64,000 nucleotides of DNA, taken from positions 2,766,693 to 2,830,692 of the forward strand of contig NZ_MRSV01000001.1 in the NCBI RefSeq assembly GCF_001909285.1. Reading direction: 5' to 3'. Within the stretch, counting starts at the first letter, position 1, and each line of letters begins with the position of its first letter. The notes beneath the pieces are model-generated. The model ran no database searches. It saw only the letters and a list, made by a program, of their open reading frames with translations, and was not told the origin of the DNA. Positions 26,171 through 36,099 of the stretch are shown in pieces. The position numbers and the translations under genes were made by a program. The stretch is from Exiguobacterium profundum (lineage in GTDB: Bacteria; Bacillota; Bacilli; Exiguobacteriales; Exiguobacteriaceae).

Positions 26171-26204
26171 CGGTTCACCACTCCTTTTTGTTTTCCTCCA
26201 TGTT

Positions 26205-26240
26205 ATCATATCGGATAAAAGTATAGTTGTATAGACCAAT
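26205..26240 (-). promoter_or_regulatory. nagA promoter overlapped by a NagR (dre) operator
   Basis: On the minus strand TATACA (26228-26233) and TATGAT (26205-26210) are 17 bases apart. The 16-mer attggtctatacaact (26225-26240) is an imperfect palindrome that fits the dre element bound by NagR/DasR regulators (GGTCTA core) and covers the -35. This links the broken nagR gene to this operon. Confidence 0.65.
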
Positions 26241-26253
26241 TTTAAATAAATAA

Positions 26254-26281
26254 AAGATTGTTCACATTTGCGAACAATCTT
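26254..26281 (-). terminator. Terminator after the MATE gene
   Basis: AAGATTGTTC and GAACAATCTT pair across an 8-base loop in minus-strand RNA, followed by TTATTTATTT. Confidence 0.75.
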
Positions 26282-26289
26282 CTCCTTTT

Positions 26290-27648
26290 TTATGTCGATT
26301 GAACCGTCCCGTAGCGCCGGACAATCCATACTAACCGGAGGAATAACAAGACCGCTCCGGCTGCGAGCCCGGCAATCAAGCCAATCCAATAACCGTCTGG
26401 TCCAAATCCGGCGTGCTCTGCCAAGACATACCCGAGTGGTAAACCGATGACCCAATAAGCGACGAGTGAAAGGACGAGCGTGATGTTGACGTCTTTAAAG
26501 CCACGTAATATCCCTTGGATCGGTGCCGCGACAGCATCTGACAGTTGGAAGAATACAGCGAAGATCATAAAGTGAGCTGCAAGGTCCACGACCGTCGGAT
26601 CATTCGTATAAATAGCCGCGACCCGTTCGTTTAAAAAAAACAAAAAAGCACCGGAAAAGATAGAAACACCGAGACAGAGCGCGAGCCCGATTTTTGTATA
26701 GCGGACGGCATCCTGCAGTCGTTTCGCGCCAAGCTCATACCCCACGACGATCGTCAATGCGCTCGATGCTGAGAGTGGCAACATGTAAACAAACGAAGCG
26801 AAGTTAATCGCCGCTTGGTGAGCCGCGACGATTTGGTCACCGTATGAACTGAGCAATACCGTGACCGCCGCAAAGATGCTGACTTCTGCGAAAATGGCGA
26901 GCCCGATTGGCGTCCCAAGTTGTAACAGCTCTTTTTGTCGGAGCCAGACCATTCGTTCGGTCGTCCGTAAAAACTTGTATTCGCGGAATGGCTTCCCGTT
27001 TCTCACGAAGAAGAAGGCCATGAAGAAGAGTAGCCAGTAAGTGATGCTTGAGGCGATTCCCGCTCCAACTCCGCCGTACGCCGGCACCCCCAGTTTTCCG
27101 AAGATGAAGATGTAATTTAATCCGACATTAATGGGTAACCCTAATAGTATGAGGATCATCGAGACTCGCGTCTTGCCCAAGGCATCCATGAGCGTGCGTA
27201 GCACATTGAACAGGAACATCGGCAAGACACCGAATCCAAGGGCAAGCAAGTATTGCGTCGCGATTCGTTTCCCTTCTACACTGAGCCCCATGCTCTCGAT
27301 TGCCATCGGCACAAGGAATGAACCCAACGTCAGCGTGATTACGCTTAGCATGATGGCTAAATAGATACCTTGAAACAAGGTTCGTTGAATCTGTTGACGG
27401 TCTCGCGCACCAAGCGCTTGCGAAACGATCGGGGCCACCGCCAGCAAGATTCCACTCAGTCCGGTATACACCGGCATCCACAAGCTTGAACCGACTCCGA
27501 CACCTGCCAAATCGACGGCACCCGCCCGTCCGGACAAAACGGTATCAAAAAAGCTAATCAAATAAAAAGACACTTGCGTGACTAAAATTGGAAAGAAAAT
27601 CGTGAAGAACAGTTTGATTTTTTCTTTTAATTAATGTGTTTGGTACAT
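26290..27648 (-). pseudogene. MATE family efflux pump gene with an early in-frame stop
   Basis: The long frame encodes about 427 residues of a multidrug and toxin extrusion (MATE) transporter, with 12 predicted helices in two halves (for example PVYTGLSGILLAVAPIVSQ and DAVAAPIQGILRGFKDVN). The family's natural start is missing from it. Reading upstream gives ATG at 27648 behind GAGGG, codons MYQTH, then TAA (27631-27633), then LKEKIKLFFTIFFPILVTQV joining the long frame without a shift. A CAA-to-TAA change at codon 6 would explain this. The first open start after the stop is a GTG at 27573, which would cut into helix 1 and has no clear binding site. The gene is probably poorly expressed or dead, or the base is an error. 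Confidence 0.78.
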
Positions 27649-27688
27649 GGACAACCCTCATCTCTTTTTCAGAAAGGAACTTATAATC

Positions 27689-28462
27689 ATGAATCAACGG
27701 CATGCAGAAAAGCTTAAATTTGAACTGTTGGAAACGTGGAACACGTTCAATCACTATGTGACGGAAGCCCTCACCTTCAACAATTCCGAGGATATTCATC
27801 GCGCTCGCGTTCATCTACGGAAATTGATCACGTTTATGCAACTATATGAAACGAAGCCGGCGACGTTCCGACAACTCAAACAATTGATGGAGGCACTCGG
27901 TCATGTGCGCGACCTCGACGTCCTCATCGAAACGTTTGATTCCAAAACCGAACTCGACCATGCGTTTCTTGAAGCGATGGAGACAGAACGTGCCATCGCA
28001 CGGACGATCCTTTCGACCCGAGTCAGTGAAAAAATGACCCCGTCGCTCGATCAACAAGTACGTCGTTTCATCGGCGGACCGTTATTTAGTGCGTTCAAAA
28101 AAACGAACGCCTCTCCGATGTTAGAAAAGGCGAAAAGCGAGCGCAAGCAACGTGTACGCGTCTATCACGAACAATCCGATGGAAAAGAACAGCTTGAAGC
28201 ACTCCATAAAGTCCGTTTAGCCGTCAAACGCGAACGTTACTTACATGAGTACTTGCTAAGCTATGAATCGGATGCTTCGATGGACACTGTCCGCACGTTA
28301 AAAAAGATGCAAACTGAACTCGGTGATATGAACGACCATGACCAACTGTTAAAGCGTTGGCGCGCCTTCACCCCTCCAGCTGAACTACAGTCTGCATACG
28401 ACAGAAAAATTGAAACATTACAGCAGGAACTCGATGCATCTGTGGAGCACCTCTCGATTTAG
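27689..28462 (+). CDS. CHAD domain protein
   Basis: This 257-residue, all-helical protein has a CHAD (conserved histidine alpha-helical) domain. The typical motifs are IHRARVHLRKL near residue 37, HVRDLDVLIETF, and a second half-repeat ALHKVRLAVKRERYLHEYL. CHAD proteins bind polyphosphate; many partner with CYTH enzymes, but none is adjacent. The ATG at 27689 follows AGAAAGGA. It is divergent from the MATE gene, and its stop overlaps the convergent glsA stop by 4 bases. Confidence 0.85.
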   Translation: MNQRHAEKLKFELLETWNTFNHYVTEALTFNNSEDIHRARVHLRKLITFMQLYETKPATFRQLKQLMEALGHVRDLDVLIETFDSKTELDHAFLEAMETERAIARTILSTRVSEKMTPSLDQQVRRFIGGPLFSAFKKTNASPMLEKAKSERKQRVRVYHEQSDGKEQLEALHKVRLAVKRERYLHEYLLSYESDASMDTVRTLKKMQTELGDMNDHDQLLKRWRAFTPPAELQSAYDRKIETLQQELDASVEHLSI

Positions 28463-29400
28463 CGCGAAGTATAGCGCTCAATCAGTAGTTCCAACAACTT
28501 CATTCCGGCAATCGAGTTCCCTTTTGAATCAAGTGCCGGGCCAAATATGCCAAACCCAACGTTATTCAAGTCCAGTTCGTGGTTCCCGACCGCCAAGATG
28601 GCACCCGATACCCCACTTTTTCCTGTTAGACCGACCCGGACAGCGAACTCACCCGATGCATCATACATGCCACACGTCGTCATGATGGCCTTGACGATTC
28701 GGACGACCCGACGTGGAATCAACTCTTCGCCCGTATCCGGGTCTTCTCCATTCCCTGCAAAGACACGCCCGATTCGCGCCAAATCAAAACAATCAATCTC
28801 GATGGCACACTGTTTCGTATACACATCAATGATCTCATCGACGTCTCCATCCACAATTCCATGATGACGCATGAAATAGAGCAGGGCACGGTTCAAGTCG
28901 GTCGTCTCGTATTCAGAGCGGGCGACTTTTTCGTCGTACGTGACCTCCTCGACCGAGCGATTTAACAACGTCGCTAAAAACTGGCGGAACTGATAGATTT
29001 TGAGTTCTGCCGTCTCCCCCAAAATCATACTCGTCACCGCTAACGCTCCGGCGTTGATCATCGGATTCAGTGGTTTTGACGGGACCGTTTCCTCGAGTTT
29101 GGCGATGGAGTTGAATGCGTCCCCCGTCGGCTCCATCCCTACTTTCGAAAAGACATAGTCCTCCCCGAACTCCATCAATACATAACAAAGTGTGAGCGCC
29201 TTCGATACGCTCTGAATCGTAAACTTGTGATGAACATCCCCCGCGTGAATATACGTACCATCCGGCAAACAAATCGCCACCCCGAGTAAATTGTTTTTCA
29301 CATGTGCGAGTTCAGGGATATAGTCCGCCACTTTCCCTTGAGCCGTGTACGGACGACACTCATCAACCAAGTGGTTCAACTGTTGTTCGAGTACATTCAT
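28459..29400 (-). CDS. glsA: Glutaminase
   Basis: This 313-residue serine-dependent beta-lactamase-fold glutaminase hydrolyses glutamine to glutamate and ammonia. The Ser64-x-x-Lys67 pair is in FTIQSVSKAL, with NPMINAGALAV and GLTGKSGVSGAILAV further on. The start at 29400 follows GAGGTGAT. No glutamine transporter adjoins it. A 54-residue membrane protein gene lies just upstream on the same strand and may share its transcript. Confidence 0.94.
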   Translation of the reverse strand: MNVLEQQLNHLVDECRPYTAQGKVADYIPELAHVKNNLLGVAICLPDGTYIHAGDVHHKFTIQSVSKALTLCYVLMEFGEDYVFSKVGMEPTGDAFNSIAKLEETVPSKPLNPMINAGALAVTSMILGETAELKIYQFRQFLATLLNRSVEEVTYDEKVARSEYETTDLNRALLYFMRHHGIVDGDVDEIIDVYTKQCAIEIDCFDLARIGRVFAGNGEDPDTGEELIPRRVVRIVKAIMTTCGMYDASGEFAVRVGLTGKSGVSGAILAVGNHELDLNNVGFGIFGPALDSKGNSIAGMKLLELLIERYTSR

Positions 29401-29448
29401 TCCATCACCTCATGTTCCATCAAATTTCAACCGGGTCATCTTATCATA

Positions 29449-29613
29449 TTATCCGTCCGGTGGTCCATCATCTTTATACCAGTCCTCATCCGCCCAAATC
29501 ATCGGTGGACTTTCCTCATCTCCAACCAACTTTTCTCCATGCCGATTCATCGCCACAATAAACCCAATTATGCCCACCATCACAAGAGTCGCAACGATGA
29601 GGAAGGAAGCCAT
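29449..29613 (-). CDS. Small single-span membrane protein, 54 residues
   Basis: This short frame starts at ATG 29611-29613 behind AAAGGGGAC and encodes MASFLIVATLVMVGIIGFIV as an N-terminal membrane helix. A short acidic tail follows, ending IWADEDWYKDDGPPDG. The hydrophobic-then-acidic layout and the binding site make it credible. I do not recognise the family. It fills most of the 328-base space between glsA and cgoX and runs toward glsA, 48 bases away. Confidence 0.65.
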   Translation of the reverse strand: MASFLIVATLVMVGIIGFIVAMNRHGEKLVGDEESPPMIWADEDWYKDDGPPDG

Positions 29614-29728
29614 TCCATCGTCCCCTTTCGAATTCGTGACAAATTTGTCTAGAAGTCCGTGACACTTATCCTATATCTCCATCAACATTCTCGGTACCGT
29701 TAAGACGACAACAATTTTAGAGAAATGG

Positions 29729-31093
29729 GTGAATCAATTGAATCGAATCGCGATTATCGGAGGTGGCATCACCGGACTTGCCGCAGCCTATTATGCCAAA
29801 GAAGCCGGAGCTCATGTCACATTGATTGAGGCGCAGGAGCGTCTCGGTGGAAAAATTAAGACCATTTATCAGGATGGTTTTACGTTAGAGACTGGACCCG
29901 ACGGTTATATGGCACGAAAGCCGACCTTGACATCACTTATTACAAGTCTAGGTCTCGCAGATCAACTCGTCCGCTCCAGAACCGGGACTTCTTACATTTA
30001 CGTACGGAAGCAACTGAGACAGATGCCGGCCGGATCGGTCATGGGCATCCCGACCAAGTTTTGGCCGATGGTCAAAACGGATCTCTTTACTTGGAGAGGA
30101 AAACTTCGCGCCGGATTCGATCTCGTGATTCCACGCGTGTATACAGGAGAGGATATCTCGCTCGACCGTTTCTTTCGGACGAGACTTGGCTCAGAAGTCG
30201 TCGATACGATGATCGAACCGCTTCTGTCAGGGATTTACAACGGGACACTCGATGACATGAGCATCGAGTCTACTTTCCCTCAGTTTATAAAGATTGAACA
30301 AAAAACTCGCAGTCTGATTCTCGGAATGAAAGCACTCACTCCTCCCGTCCAAGCCGGTGTAAAGCCGTCCGAGACTGGTAAGTTCCTGTCGATTGAGCAA
30401 GGACTCGGAGCACTCATCGAGGCGCTCCGTCCGTCGATTGATCGACTCATGTTAAAGACGGTCGTTCAATCCGTTCGACCTCATGAAGTCACATTTGCCG
30501 ATGGGACGATCGAACAGTTTGATGGCATCATTATGGCCACATCGCCGCATGCACTCGGACCTTTGCTCGGATTCCCGGAAGCCGAACGTTTGTCATCGTT
30601 AAAACGTACCTCTTCGATGACCGTACTCGCCGCCTTCGACGAGTCAGATGTCGATGCGTTAGATGGAACCGGCTACGTCATCGCCAAATCGGAAGGAAAC
30701 GCTTTGACCGCTTGTAGATGGATGCATAAAAAATGGCCACACCTAGCACCTAAAGGAAAAGCATTGCTCCGCATGTATATCAGTTCAGAACATGTCCCGT
30801 CCCTGCTCCATGAAGAGGATGATCTAATCGCAAACTTCGCTTTAGGCGAACTACGACGCATTCAAAAAGTCGGGACTCCCCTCTTCACGAAAGTCGAGCG
30901 ACACATTCAAACGATGCCACAGTATGAGGTCGGTCATAAACAGGACGTCCGCGCGTTCGAAGAAGCACTTTTGAAGTGGGACGGCGTCGAAGCGTGTGGC
31001 GCCATTCTCCATGGGGTCGGATTACCTGACTGCGTGGATTCCGCCAAACGGGCGGTCGATCACTTACATCTTCGACAGGCGGTGACGGTATGA
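29729..31093 (+). CDS. cgoX: Coproporphyrinogen III oxidase, HemY type
   Basis: This 454-residue FAD enzyme (historically hemY, protoporphyrinogen oxidase) oxidises coproporphyrinogen III to coproporphyrin III in the Gram-positive heme pathway. The FAD motif IGGGITGLAAAYYAKEAG is at the N-terminus, followed by EAQERLGGKIKT, LETGPDGYMARKP and the substrate-domain motif EPLLSGIYNG. The start is GTG 29729 or TTG 29738; GGGTG at 29727-29731 would favour the TTG. Its stop overlaps the radical SAM start as ATGA, so the two proteins are coupled. Confidence 0.92.
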   Translation: MNQLNRIAIIGGGITGLAAAYYAKEAGAHVTLIEAQERLGGKIKTIYQDGFTLETGPDGYMARKPTLTSLITSLGLADQLVRSRTGTSYIYVRKQLRQMPAGSVMGIPTKFWPMVKTDLFTWRGKLRAGFDLVIPRVYTGEDISLDRFFRTRLGSEVVDTMIEPLLSGIYNGTLDDMSIESTFPQFIKIEQKTRSLILGMKALTPPVQAGVKPSETGKFLSIEQGLGALIEALRPSIDRLMLKTVVQSVRPHEVTFADGTIEQFDGIIMATSPHALGPLLGFPEAERLSSLKRTSSMTVLAAFDESDVDALDGTGYVIAKSEGNALTACRWMHKKWPHLAPKGKALLRMYISSEHVPSLLHEEDDLIANFALGELRRIQKVGTPLFTKVERHIQTMPQYEVGHKQDVRAFEEALLKWDGVEACGAILHGVGLPDCVDSAKRAVDHLHLRQAVTV

Positions 31094-32172
31094 AACGTAT
31101 CGACTATAACGAGAACCCGTTCATCGTCATTTGGGAAGTCACACGGGCCTGTGCGCTCTCCTGCGTCCACTGCCGGGCAGAGGCACAATTTCATCGTTAC
31201 GAAAACGAACTCGACACGGAAGAAGGGAAGGCATTGATTCGCGAGATTCATGCGATGGATAACCCGATTCTCGTCTTTACGGGCGGTGATCCTCTCATGC
31301 GTGAAGATTTATTTGAATTGACCGCATATGCTTCATCCCTTGGGATGCGCGTCTCGATGACACCTTCAGCTACACCTCGTGTAACTCACGATGCCGTGAA
31401 ACGGGCAAAAGCAGCTGGTTTGTCACGTTGGGCCTTCTCTATTGACGGACCAGACGCCGTGACGCATGACTACTTCCGCGGTACACGCGGCAGCTTCGAC
31501 CGTACCATTCGAGGAATCTCATATTTCAGAGAAGAAGGGATGTCATTTCAAATCAATACGACGGTGACCGAATACAATGTCGATCGATTACCGGAAATGG
31601 CGAGACTCGTAGAATCCCTCGGTGTATCCGTCTGGACGCTCTTTTTCCTCGTTCCGACCGGACGCGGATCCCTGTTACAACCCATTACACCAGAGCGACA
31701 TGAGGAAGTATTGAAATGGGCGTTCTCTCTACAAGAGACGGCACCCTTCATCATCTCGACGACGGAAGCCCAATTTTATCGGAGAGTCGCCCGCCAAGAA
31801 AATCAGCGTCGCCGGGCAGCAGGGCTTCCCCCAATCGGACATCCACATGACGATTTGGCGAAGGCACCTCGTGGGACAAATGACGGCAACGGATTCGTCT
31901 TTATCTCACATACAGGGGACGTACAGCCGTCCGGATTTTTACCAATCACCTGCGGAAACGTCCGAACGACACCTCTCGCCGATATTTATCGCCATCATCC
32001 GACATTCAAGGCGCTACGTGATCCGGATAGTCATCACGGAAAGTGTGGGTATTGTGAGTATCGTTATCTATGTGGTGGTTCGCGTGCTAGAGCCTATGCG
32101 GTCACTGGCGATTTCAAAGAATCAGAACCGTACTGTATCTATCAACCAGAACGTCCTCTCGTGTCACAATAA
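31090..32172 (+). CDS. Radical SAM/SPASM protein coupled to cgoX
   Basis: This 360-residue radical SAM enzyme has the cluster motif CALSCVHCRAE (Cys21, Cys25, Cys28), the SAM-binding FTGGDPLMR, and a C-terminal SPASM-like cysteine region (CGYCEYRYLCGG, then EPYC). Overall it resembles the NirJ/AhbC/AhbD and peptide-maturase SPASM groups. Overlap with cgoX by 4 bases points to heme metabolism, for example oxygen-independent decarboxylation of coproheme or modification of a heme. No precursor peptide is seen nearby. The function is inferred; the family is firm. Confidence 0.85.
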   Translation: MKRIDYNENPFIVIWEVTRACALSCVHCRAEAQFHRYENELDTEEGKALIREIHAMDNPILVFTGGDPLMREDLFELTAYASSLGMRVSMTPSATPRVTHDAVKRAKAAGLSRWAFSIDGPDAVTHDYFRGTRGSFDRTIRGISYFREEGMSFQINTTVTEYNVDRLPEMARLVESLGVSVWTLFFLVPTGRGSLLQPITPERHEEVLKWAFSLQETAPFIISTTEAQFYRRVARQENQRRRAAGLPPIGHPHDDLAKAPRGTNDGNGFVFISHTGDVQPSGFLPITCGNVRTTPLADIYRHHPTFKALRDPDSHHGKCGYCEYRYLCGGSRARAYAVTGDFKESEPYCIYQPERPLVSQ

Positions 32173-32243
32173 TGATTCCCATTTATTCCCTCTCCGTGTA
32201 AGATTGGGTTATATGAATCTGATGGTGAAAAGAGGGTGTGTCC

Positions 32244-32544
32244 GTGCAGACTTTACCGATTGACGGATTGTTCTATATTGGGTTAGGTACAATTTTCATT
32301 GTTACGGCTTTACTTGGGTTCGGAATCAAGCAATTGACGAAACAAGGCATGACGGGATTTTTTGTTTCTCGCAACGAGTCTTGGCTTATTCTTTTGGCTA
32401 CTGCTCTGGTTCCAAGAAGCGACCCGTGCCAGCTTCATGGGAACAATTCCATGGGTATTCAACTCATTTTTTGGGACGGTACTCTACCTCATTTTTATTG
32501 GGATCAGTTATTTAATTTTGAGAAGAAAGCGTCGGCGTACATAA
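32244..32544 (+). pseudogene. Small three-helix membrane protein gene, frameshifted at a T6 run
   Basis: A GTG at 32244 behind GAGGG starts MQTLPIDGLFYIGLGTIFIV, continuing to GIKQLTKQGMTGF in one frame. At GGATTTTTTG (about 32352-32361) the neighbouring frame carries on as LFLATSLGLFFWLLLWFQEA through LYLIFIGISYLILRRKRRRT to a TAA at 32542-32544, directly before a terminator. Five instead of six Ts would make a single protein of about 100 residues with three membrane helices and a basic tail. The family is unknown. Homopolymer sequencing error or slippage are the simplest causes. Confidence 0.6.
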
Positions 32545-32573
32545 AAGAGGAATCCGATTTTGGATTCCTCTTT
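32544..32573. terminator. Bidirectional terminator
   Basis: A perfect 12-bp stem (AAAGAGGAATCC at 32544-32555 with 32562-32573) lies between the convergent small membrane gene and clpB. Confidence 0.9.
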
Positions 32574-32575
32574 CT

Positions 32576-35167
32576 TTATGCATTGACTGTCGATGGGCGT
32601 AACGTCAACGCCCCGTTCTCGACATCGATGATGACCGTTTGCCCATCCTCGACATCTCCAGCGAGGATGCTACGGGCAAGTTTCGTCTCAATCGTCCGTT
32701 GTACATACCGGTTGATCGGTCGCGCACCGAATTGAGGTTCATATGCTTCGTCAGCAACGAACGTTTTGGCTGCATCGGTGATGTCGATATAAATCGAGCG
32801 TGTCGTGAGCCGTTCGCTCATCCGTCCGACCGCTTTCTCGACAATCTGACCGATTTGATCTTTCGTGAGGGGATGGAACAGAATCGTTTCATCGACCCGG
32901 TTCAAGAATTCAGGACGGAAATGACGACGGAGTTTGTCGAGCACTTGACGCTCTTCGTCCTCATCAATCACGCCATCTTTCGCCGCTTCGAGCAAGATGT
33001 CCGCCCCAATGTTCGACGTCATGATGACAATCGTATTTTTGAAGTCGACGATGCGCCCGTGCGAATCGGTCAATCGACCATCATCGAGCAATTGTAGCAA
33101 GATATTGAAGACGTCCGGATGCGCTTTCTCGACCTCATCGAGTAAGAGAACCGAGTACGGGTTACGGCGAACCGCTTCCGTCAACTGTCCACCTTCTTCG
33201 TAACCGATATAGCCAGGAGGGGCACCGACGAGACGCGATACGGCATGTTTCTCCATATATTCACTCATATCCAGCCGAACGATATGGTCTTCTGAATCAA
33301 ACATCGCTTCCGCGAGCGCTTTCCCGAGTTCTGTCTTCCCGACCCCCGTCGGTCCGAGGAAAAGGAATGAACCAATCGGACGGTTTGGGTCTTTGATGCC
33401 AGCACGTGCTCGAATGACTGCATCGCTGACAAGACGAATCGCATCATCTTGTCCGAACACACGTTTATGCAAAACCGCTTCTAGATTGAGAAGCTTATCC
33501 CGCTCTCCTTCTGTCAGTTTCGTCACCGGGATCCCTGTCCATTTCGAGACGACCTCGGCGATTTCTTCTTCCGTCACTTCTTCACGCACGAGTTCACGCG
33601 TCACCGAACCCGCCAACTGTTCCGCTTCTTCTAGTTCCCGCTCAAGTTCCGGGATTCGTCCATATTTCAGTTCCGAGGCCCGGTTCAAATCATAGCGACT
33701 CTCTGCCTCTTGTAACTCGAGACGTACTTTCTCAAGGTCTCCACGGATTTGTTGTACGCGGTGCGTCGACTCCTTCTCATTCTCCCAACGGAGACGTAAC
33801 GAATCAGACTGTTCACGGATAGAGGCCAATTCCTGTTGGAGCGCCTCAAGTCGCTTCATGGAAGCGGCATCGCTCTCTTTTTTAAGAGCCGCCTCTTCGA
33901 TTTCAAGCTGCATGACCCGACGGACCAATTCATCAAGCTCAGCTGGCATCGACTCCATCTCTGTTCGAATCATTGCACACGACTCATCGACGAGATCGAT
34001 TGCCTTGTCCGGCATGAAACGGTCGGTGATATAGCGATTGGATAATACAGCCGCGGCAACAAGGGCGTTGTCATGGATGCGTACCCCGTGGTGAATCTCA
34101 AAGCGTTCTTTTAAACCGCGCAAGATGGAAACCGTATCCTCGACATCCGGTTCAGCGACAAGTACTTGTTGGAAACGCCGCTCAAGGGCCGGGTCCTTCT
34201 CGATATATTGACGATACTCGTCAAGTGTCGTCGCACCGATACAATGCAGTTCGCCTCGGGCGAGCATCGGTTTCAACATGTTCCCGGCGTCCATCGACCC
34301 CTCCGACTTCCCTGCCCCGACAATCGTGTGCAGTTCATCGATGAAGAGGATGATGGTGCCTTCCGCTTCTTTCACTTCGGACAAGACGGCCTGTAGACGT
34401 TCCTCGAACTCCCCACGATATTTCGCACCGGCAACGAGGGAACTCATATCGAGACTGAAGATGGTTTTGTCTTTCAAACTTTCCGGTACATCTCCACGAA
34501 CGATACGCTGGGCGAGCCCTTCGACAATCGCCGTCTTCCCGACACCCGGTTCTCCGATGAGGACAGGGTTGTTTTTTTTTTTCCGACTCAAAATCCGGAT
34601 GACACGACGAATCTCGCTATCCCGTCCGATGACCGGATCGATTTTCCCGGTCTTCACTTCTTGAATGAGGTCTCGTCCGTATTTCGTCAAGACGTCATAC
34701 GTCGCTTCAGGCGACTTCGAAGTAATCCGACGATTGCCTCGTACGGCGACGAGCGCCTCACGGAGACGTTCTTCGGTGACACCTTTACGTTCGAGCATCG
34801 TCTGTGCCTGACTGCTGTTCAACAAAATACCGAGTAGAATATGTTCGACCGATACGTACTCATCATTCATCCCCGTAGCTTCTCGTTCCGCAGTCGTCAA
34901 GACGCTTAAGAGAGAGGCTGAAATCATCGGTGTCGTCGGGTTTTGGAGTTTCGGCGCATGTTTCAGAGAAAGCGCGACTTCTCCTTCAATCTCTGACACG
35001 TTGATCTCCATTTTTTGAAACAGCAACGGCGCAATCCCGTCCGTCTGTGAAATCATTGAGGCCAATACATGCCACTCATTGATTTCGCTATGATGATACT
35101 GTTTCGCTAACGCTTGTGAACTGACAATGCATTCATGTGCTTTATCGGTGAAACGATTAAAGTCCAT
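32576..35167 (-). CDS. clpB: ClpB disaggregase
   Basis: This 863-residue AAA+ chaperone resolubilises protein aggregates with DnaK/DnaJ. The N domain with two Clp repeats (about 1-145) precedes AAA1 (Walker A GEPGVGKT, Walker B LFIDELH), the long coiled-coil M domain (about 405-525, starting near [13 protein letters not shown]) and AAA2 ([21 protein letters not shown]). The M domain distinguishes it from ClpC. The start is the ATG at 35167, 5 bases after AAGGAGGAATC-GTG; the GTG just before it is too close. It follows the J-protein gene by 19 bases and shares its CtsR promoter. Confidence 0.95.
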   Translation of the reverse strand: MDFNRFTDKAHECIVSSQALAKQYHHSEINEWHVLASMISQTDGIAPLLFQKMEINVSEIEGEVALSLKHAPKLQNPTTPMISASLLSVLTTAEREATGMNDEYVSVEHILLGILLNSSQAQTMLERKGVTEERLREALVAVRGNRRITSKSPEATYDVLTKYGRDLIQEVKTGKIDPVIGRDSEIRRVIRILSRKKKNNPVLIGEPGVGKTAIVEGLAQRIVRGDVPESLKDKTIFSLDMSSLVAGAKYRGEFEERLQAVLSEVKEAEGTIILFIDELHTIVGAGKSEGSMDAGNMLKPMLARGELHCIGATTLDEYRQYIEKDPALERRFQQVLVAEPDVEDTVSILRGLKERFEIHHGVRIHDNALVAAAVLSNRYITDRFMPDKAIDLVDESCAMIRTEMESMPAELDELVRRVMQLEIEEAALKKESDAASMKRLEALQQELASIREQSDSLRLRWENEKESTHRVQQIRGDLEKVRLELQEAESRYDLNRASELKYGRIPELERELEEAEQLAGSVTRELVREEVTEEEIAEVVSKWTGIPVTKLTEGERDKLLNLEAVLHKRVFGQDDAIRLVSDAVIRARAGIKDPNRPIGSFLFLGPTGVGKTELGKALAEAMFDSEDHIVRLDMSEYMEKHAVSRLVGAPPGYIGYEEGGQLTEAVRRNPYSVLLLDEVEKAHPDVFNILLQLLDDGRLTDSHGRIVDFKNTIVIMTSNIGADILLEAAKDGVIDEDEERQVLDKLRRHFRPEFLNRVDETILFHPLTKDQIGQIVEKAVGRMSERLTTRSIYIDITDAAKTFVADEAYEPQFGARPINRYVQRTIETKLARSILAGDVEDGQTVIIDVENGALTLRPSTVNA

Positions 35168-35186
35168 CACGATTCCTCCTTATCCA

Positions 35187-36056
35187 TTAACGTTCGATTT
35201 GTTCATATACAGCCCGGTACGTCTCATCAAGCGGCAGGTCGACTTCGAGCTGCACGAACAAGTCCGACCGTACTTTCGAACCGGTCATGACACCTCGGCC
35301 CGGAATACGCATCCGTTGTCCCGGACGGCTTCCCGGTTTCACTTTCAACTTCACGCGTCCCCCGTCGAGTGTCGCAATGATGACGCTCGTCCCGTCTAAA
35401 AACTCAAGCGGTCGCAAACGCTTCACTGTCACGATGTGCTCTCCTTCGCGACGATACGTATCGTCATCGGCAAAGTGAAGTTCGACATATACATCACCTC
35501 GGTTTCCCGATTGTCCGACCCGGCTTCCTTTTCCTTTCAAGCGCAACTTCTGACCTTCATAAGCACCTTGTGGAATTTTGACGTTCACGGTACCCGTTTG
35601 AAGACGCAGACTAACTTTCGACTCTTTCGTCAATTGACTAAGCGGGATGTTGACACGAACGGTCTCATCCAAGTCTTCGTCAACCGCTTGGTCAAAGAAG
35701 CTTCCGAACATATCTTCAAACCCGAACGTCCGCGACGTCGTACGTGACCCACCGCCGAATTGTCGGAAGAGATCCTCGAATTGAGATGAGCCTTCCCCGT
35801 AAGCCTCCCCACCGCCTCCGAACCCTTGTCCGAATGACGGTCCATCTGGGCTGCCATATCGATCATAGTTCGCCTTCTTCTCCGGGTCGCTCAACACGTC
35901 GAACGCCTCTTGAATCGATTTGAAGCGATCCTGTGCCCCAGGATCTTTATTGACGTCCGGATGGTATTGTTTCGCCAGTTTCCGGTATGCGCGTTTAATC
36001 TCCTGCTCGGTCGCTCCTTTGGAAACACCAAGCTCATCGTAATAGTTTTTAGCCAT
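35187..36056 (-). CDS. CbpA-type J-domain co-chaperone
   Basis: This 289-residue class B J-protein has a J domain (1-70) with HPD at 32-34, a Gly/Phe-rich linker (about 75-115: FGQGFGGGGEAYGEG) and two C-terminal beta-domains with no zinc finger (KIPQGAYEGQKLRLKGKG, PGSRPGQRMRIPGRG). It should stimulate DnaK ATPase and pass clients to ClpB, encoded next. It starts behind GGTGAATCC. This pairing of a class B J-protein with clpB in one CtsR-controlled unit makes a compact disaggregation module. Confidence 0.9.
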   Translation of the reverse strand: MAKNYYDELGVSKGATEQEIKRAYRKLAKQYHPDVNKDPGAQDRFKSIQEAFDVLSDPEKKANYDRYGSPDGPSFGQGFGGGGEAYGEGSSQFEDLFRQFGGGSRTTSRTFGFEDMFGSFFDQAVDEDLDETVRVNIPLSQLTKESKVSLRLQTGTVNVKIPQGAYEGQKLRLKGKGSRVGQSGNRGDVYVELHFADDDTYRREGEHIVTVKRLRPLEFLDGTSVIIATLDGGRVKLKVKPGSRPGQRMRIPGRGVMTGSKVRSDLFVQLEVDLPLDETYRAVYEQIER

Positions 36057-36099
36057 ATGGATTCACCTCACCTATCCCTTTCCCGTTTCTGTTAACTCT

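Noticed and set aside
26171..26455. N-terminal extension of nagA
   Set aside because: It crosses the MATE terminator and the nagA promoter; the ATG at 26170 has a proper binding site and matches the family start.
34561..34600. A11 run inside clpB as a possible frameshift
   Set aside because: The frame stays open and reads [15 protein letters not shown] as expected for ClpB.
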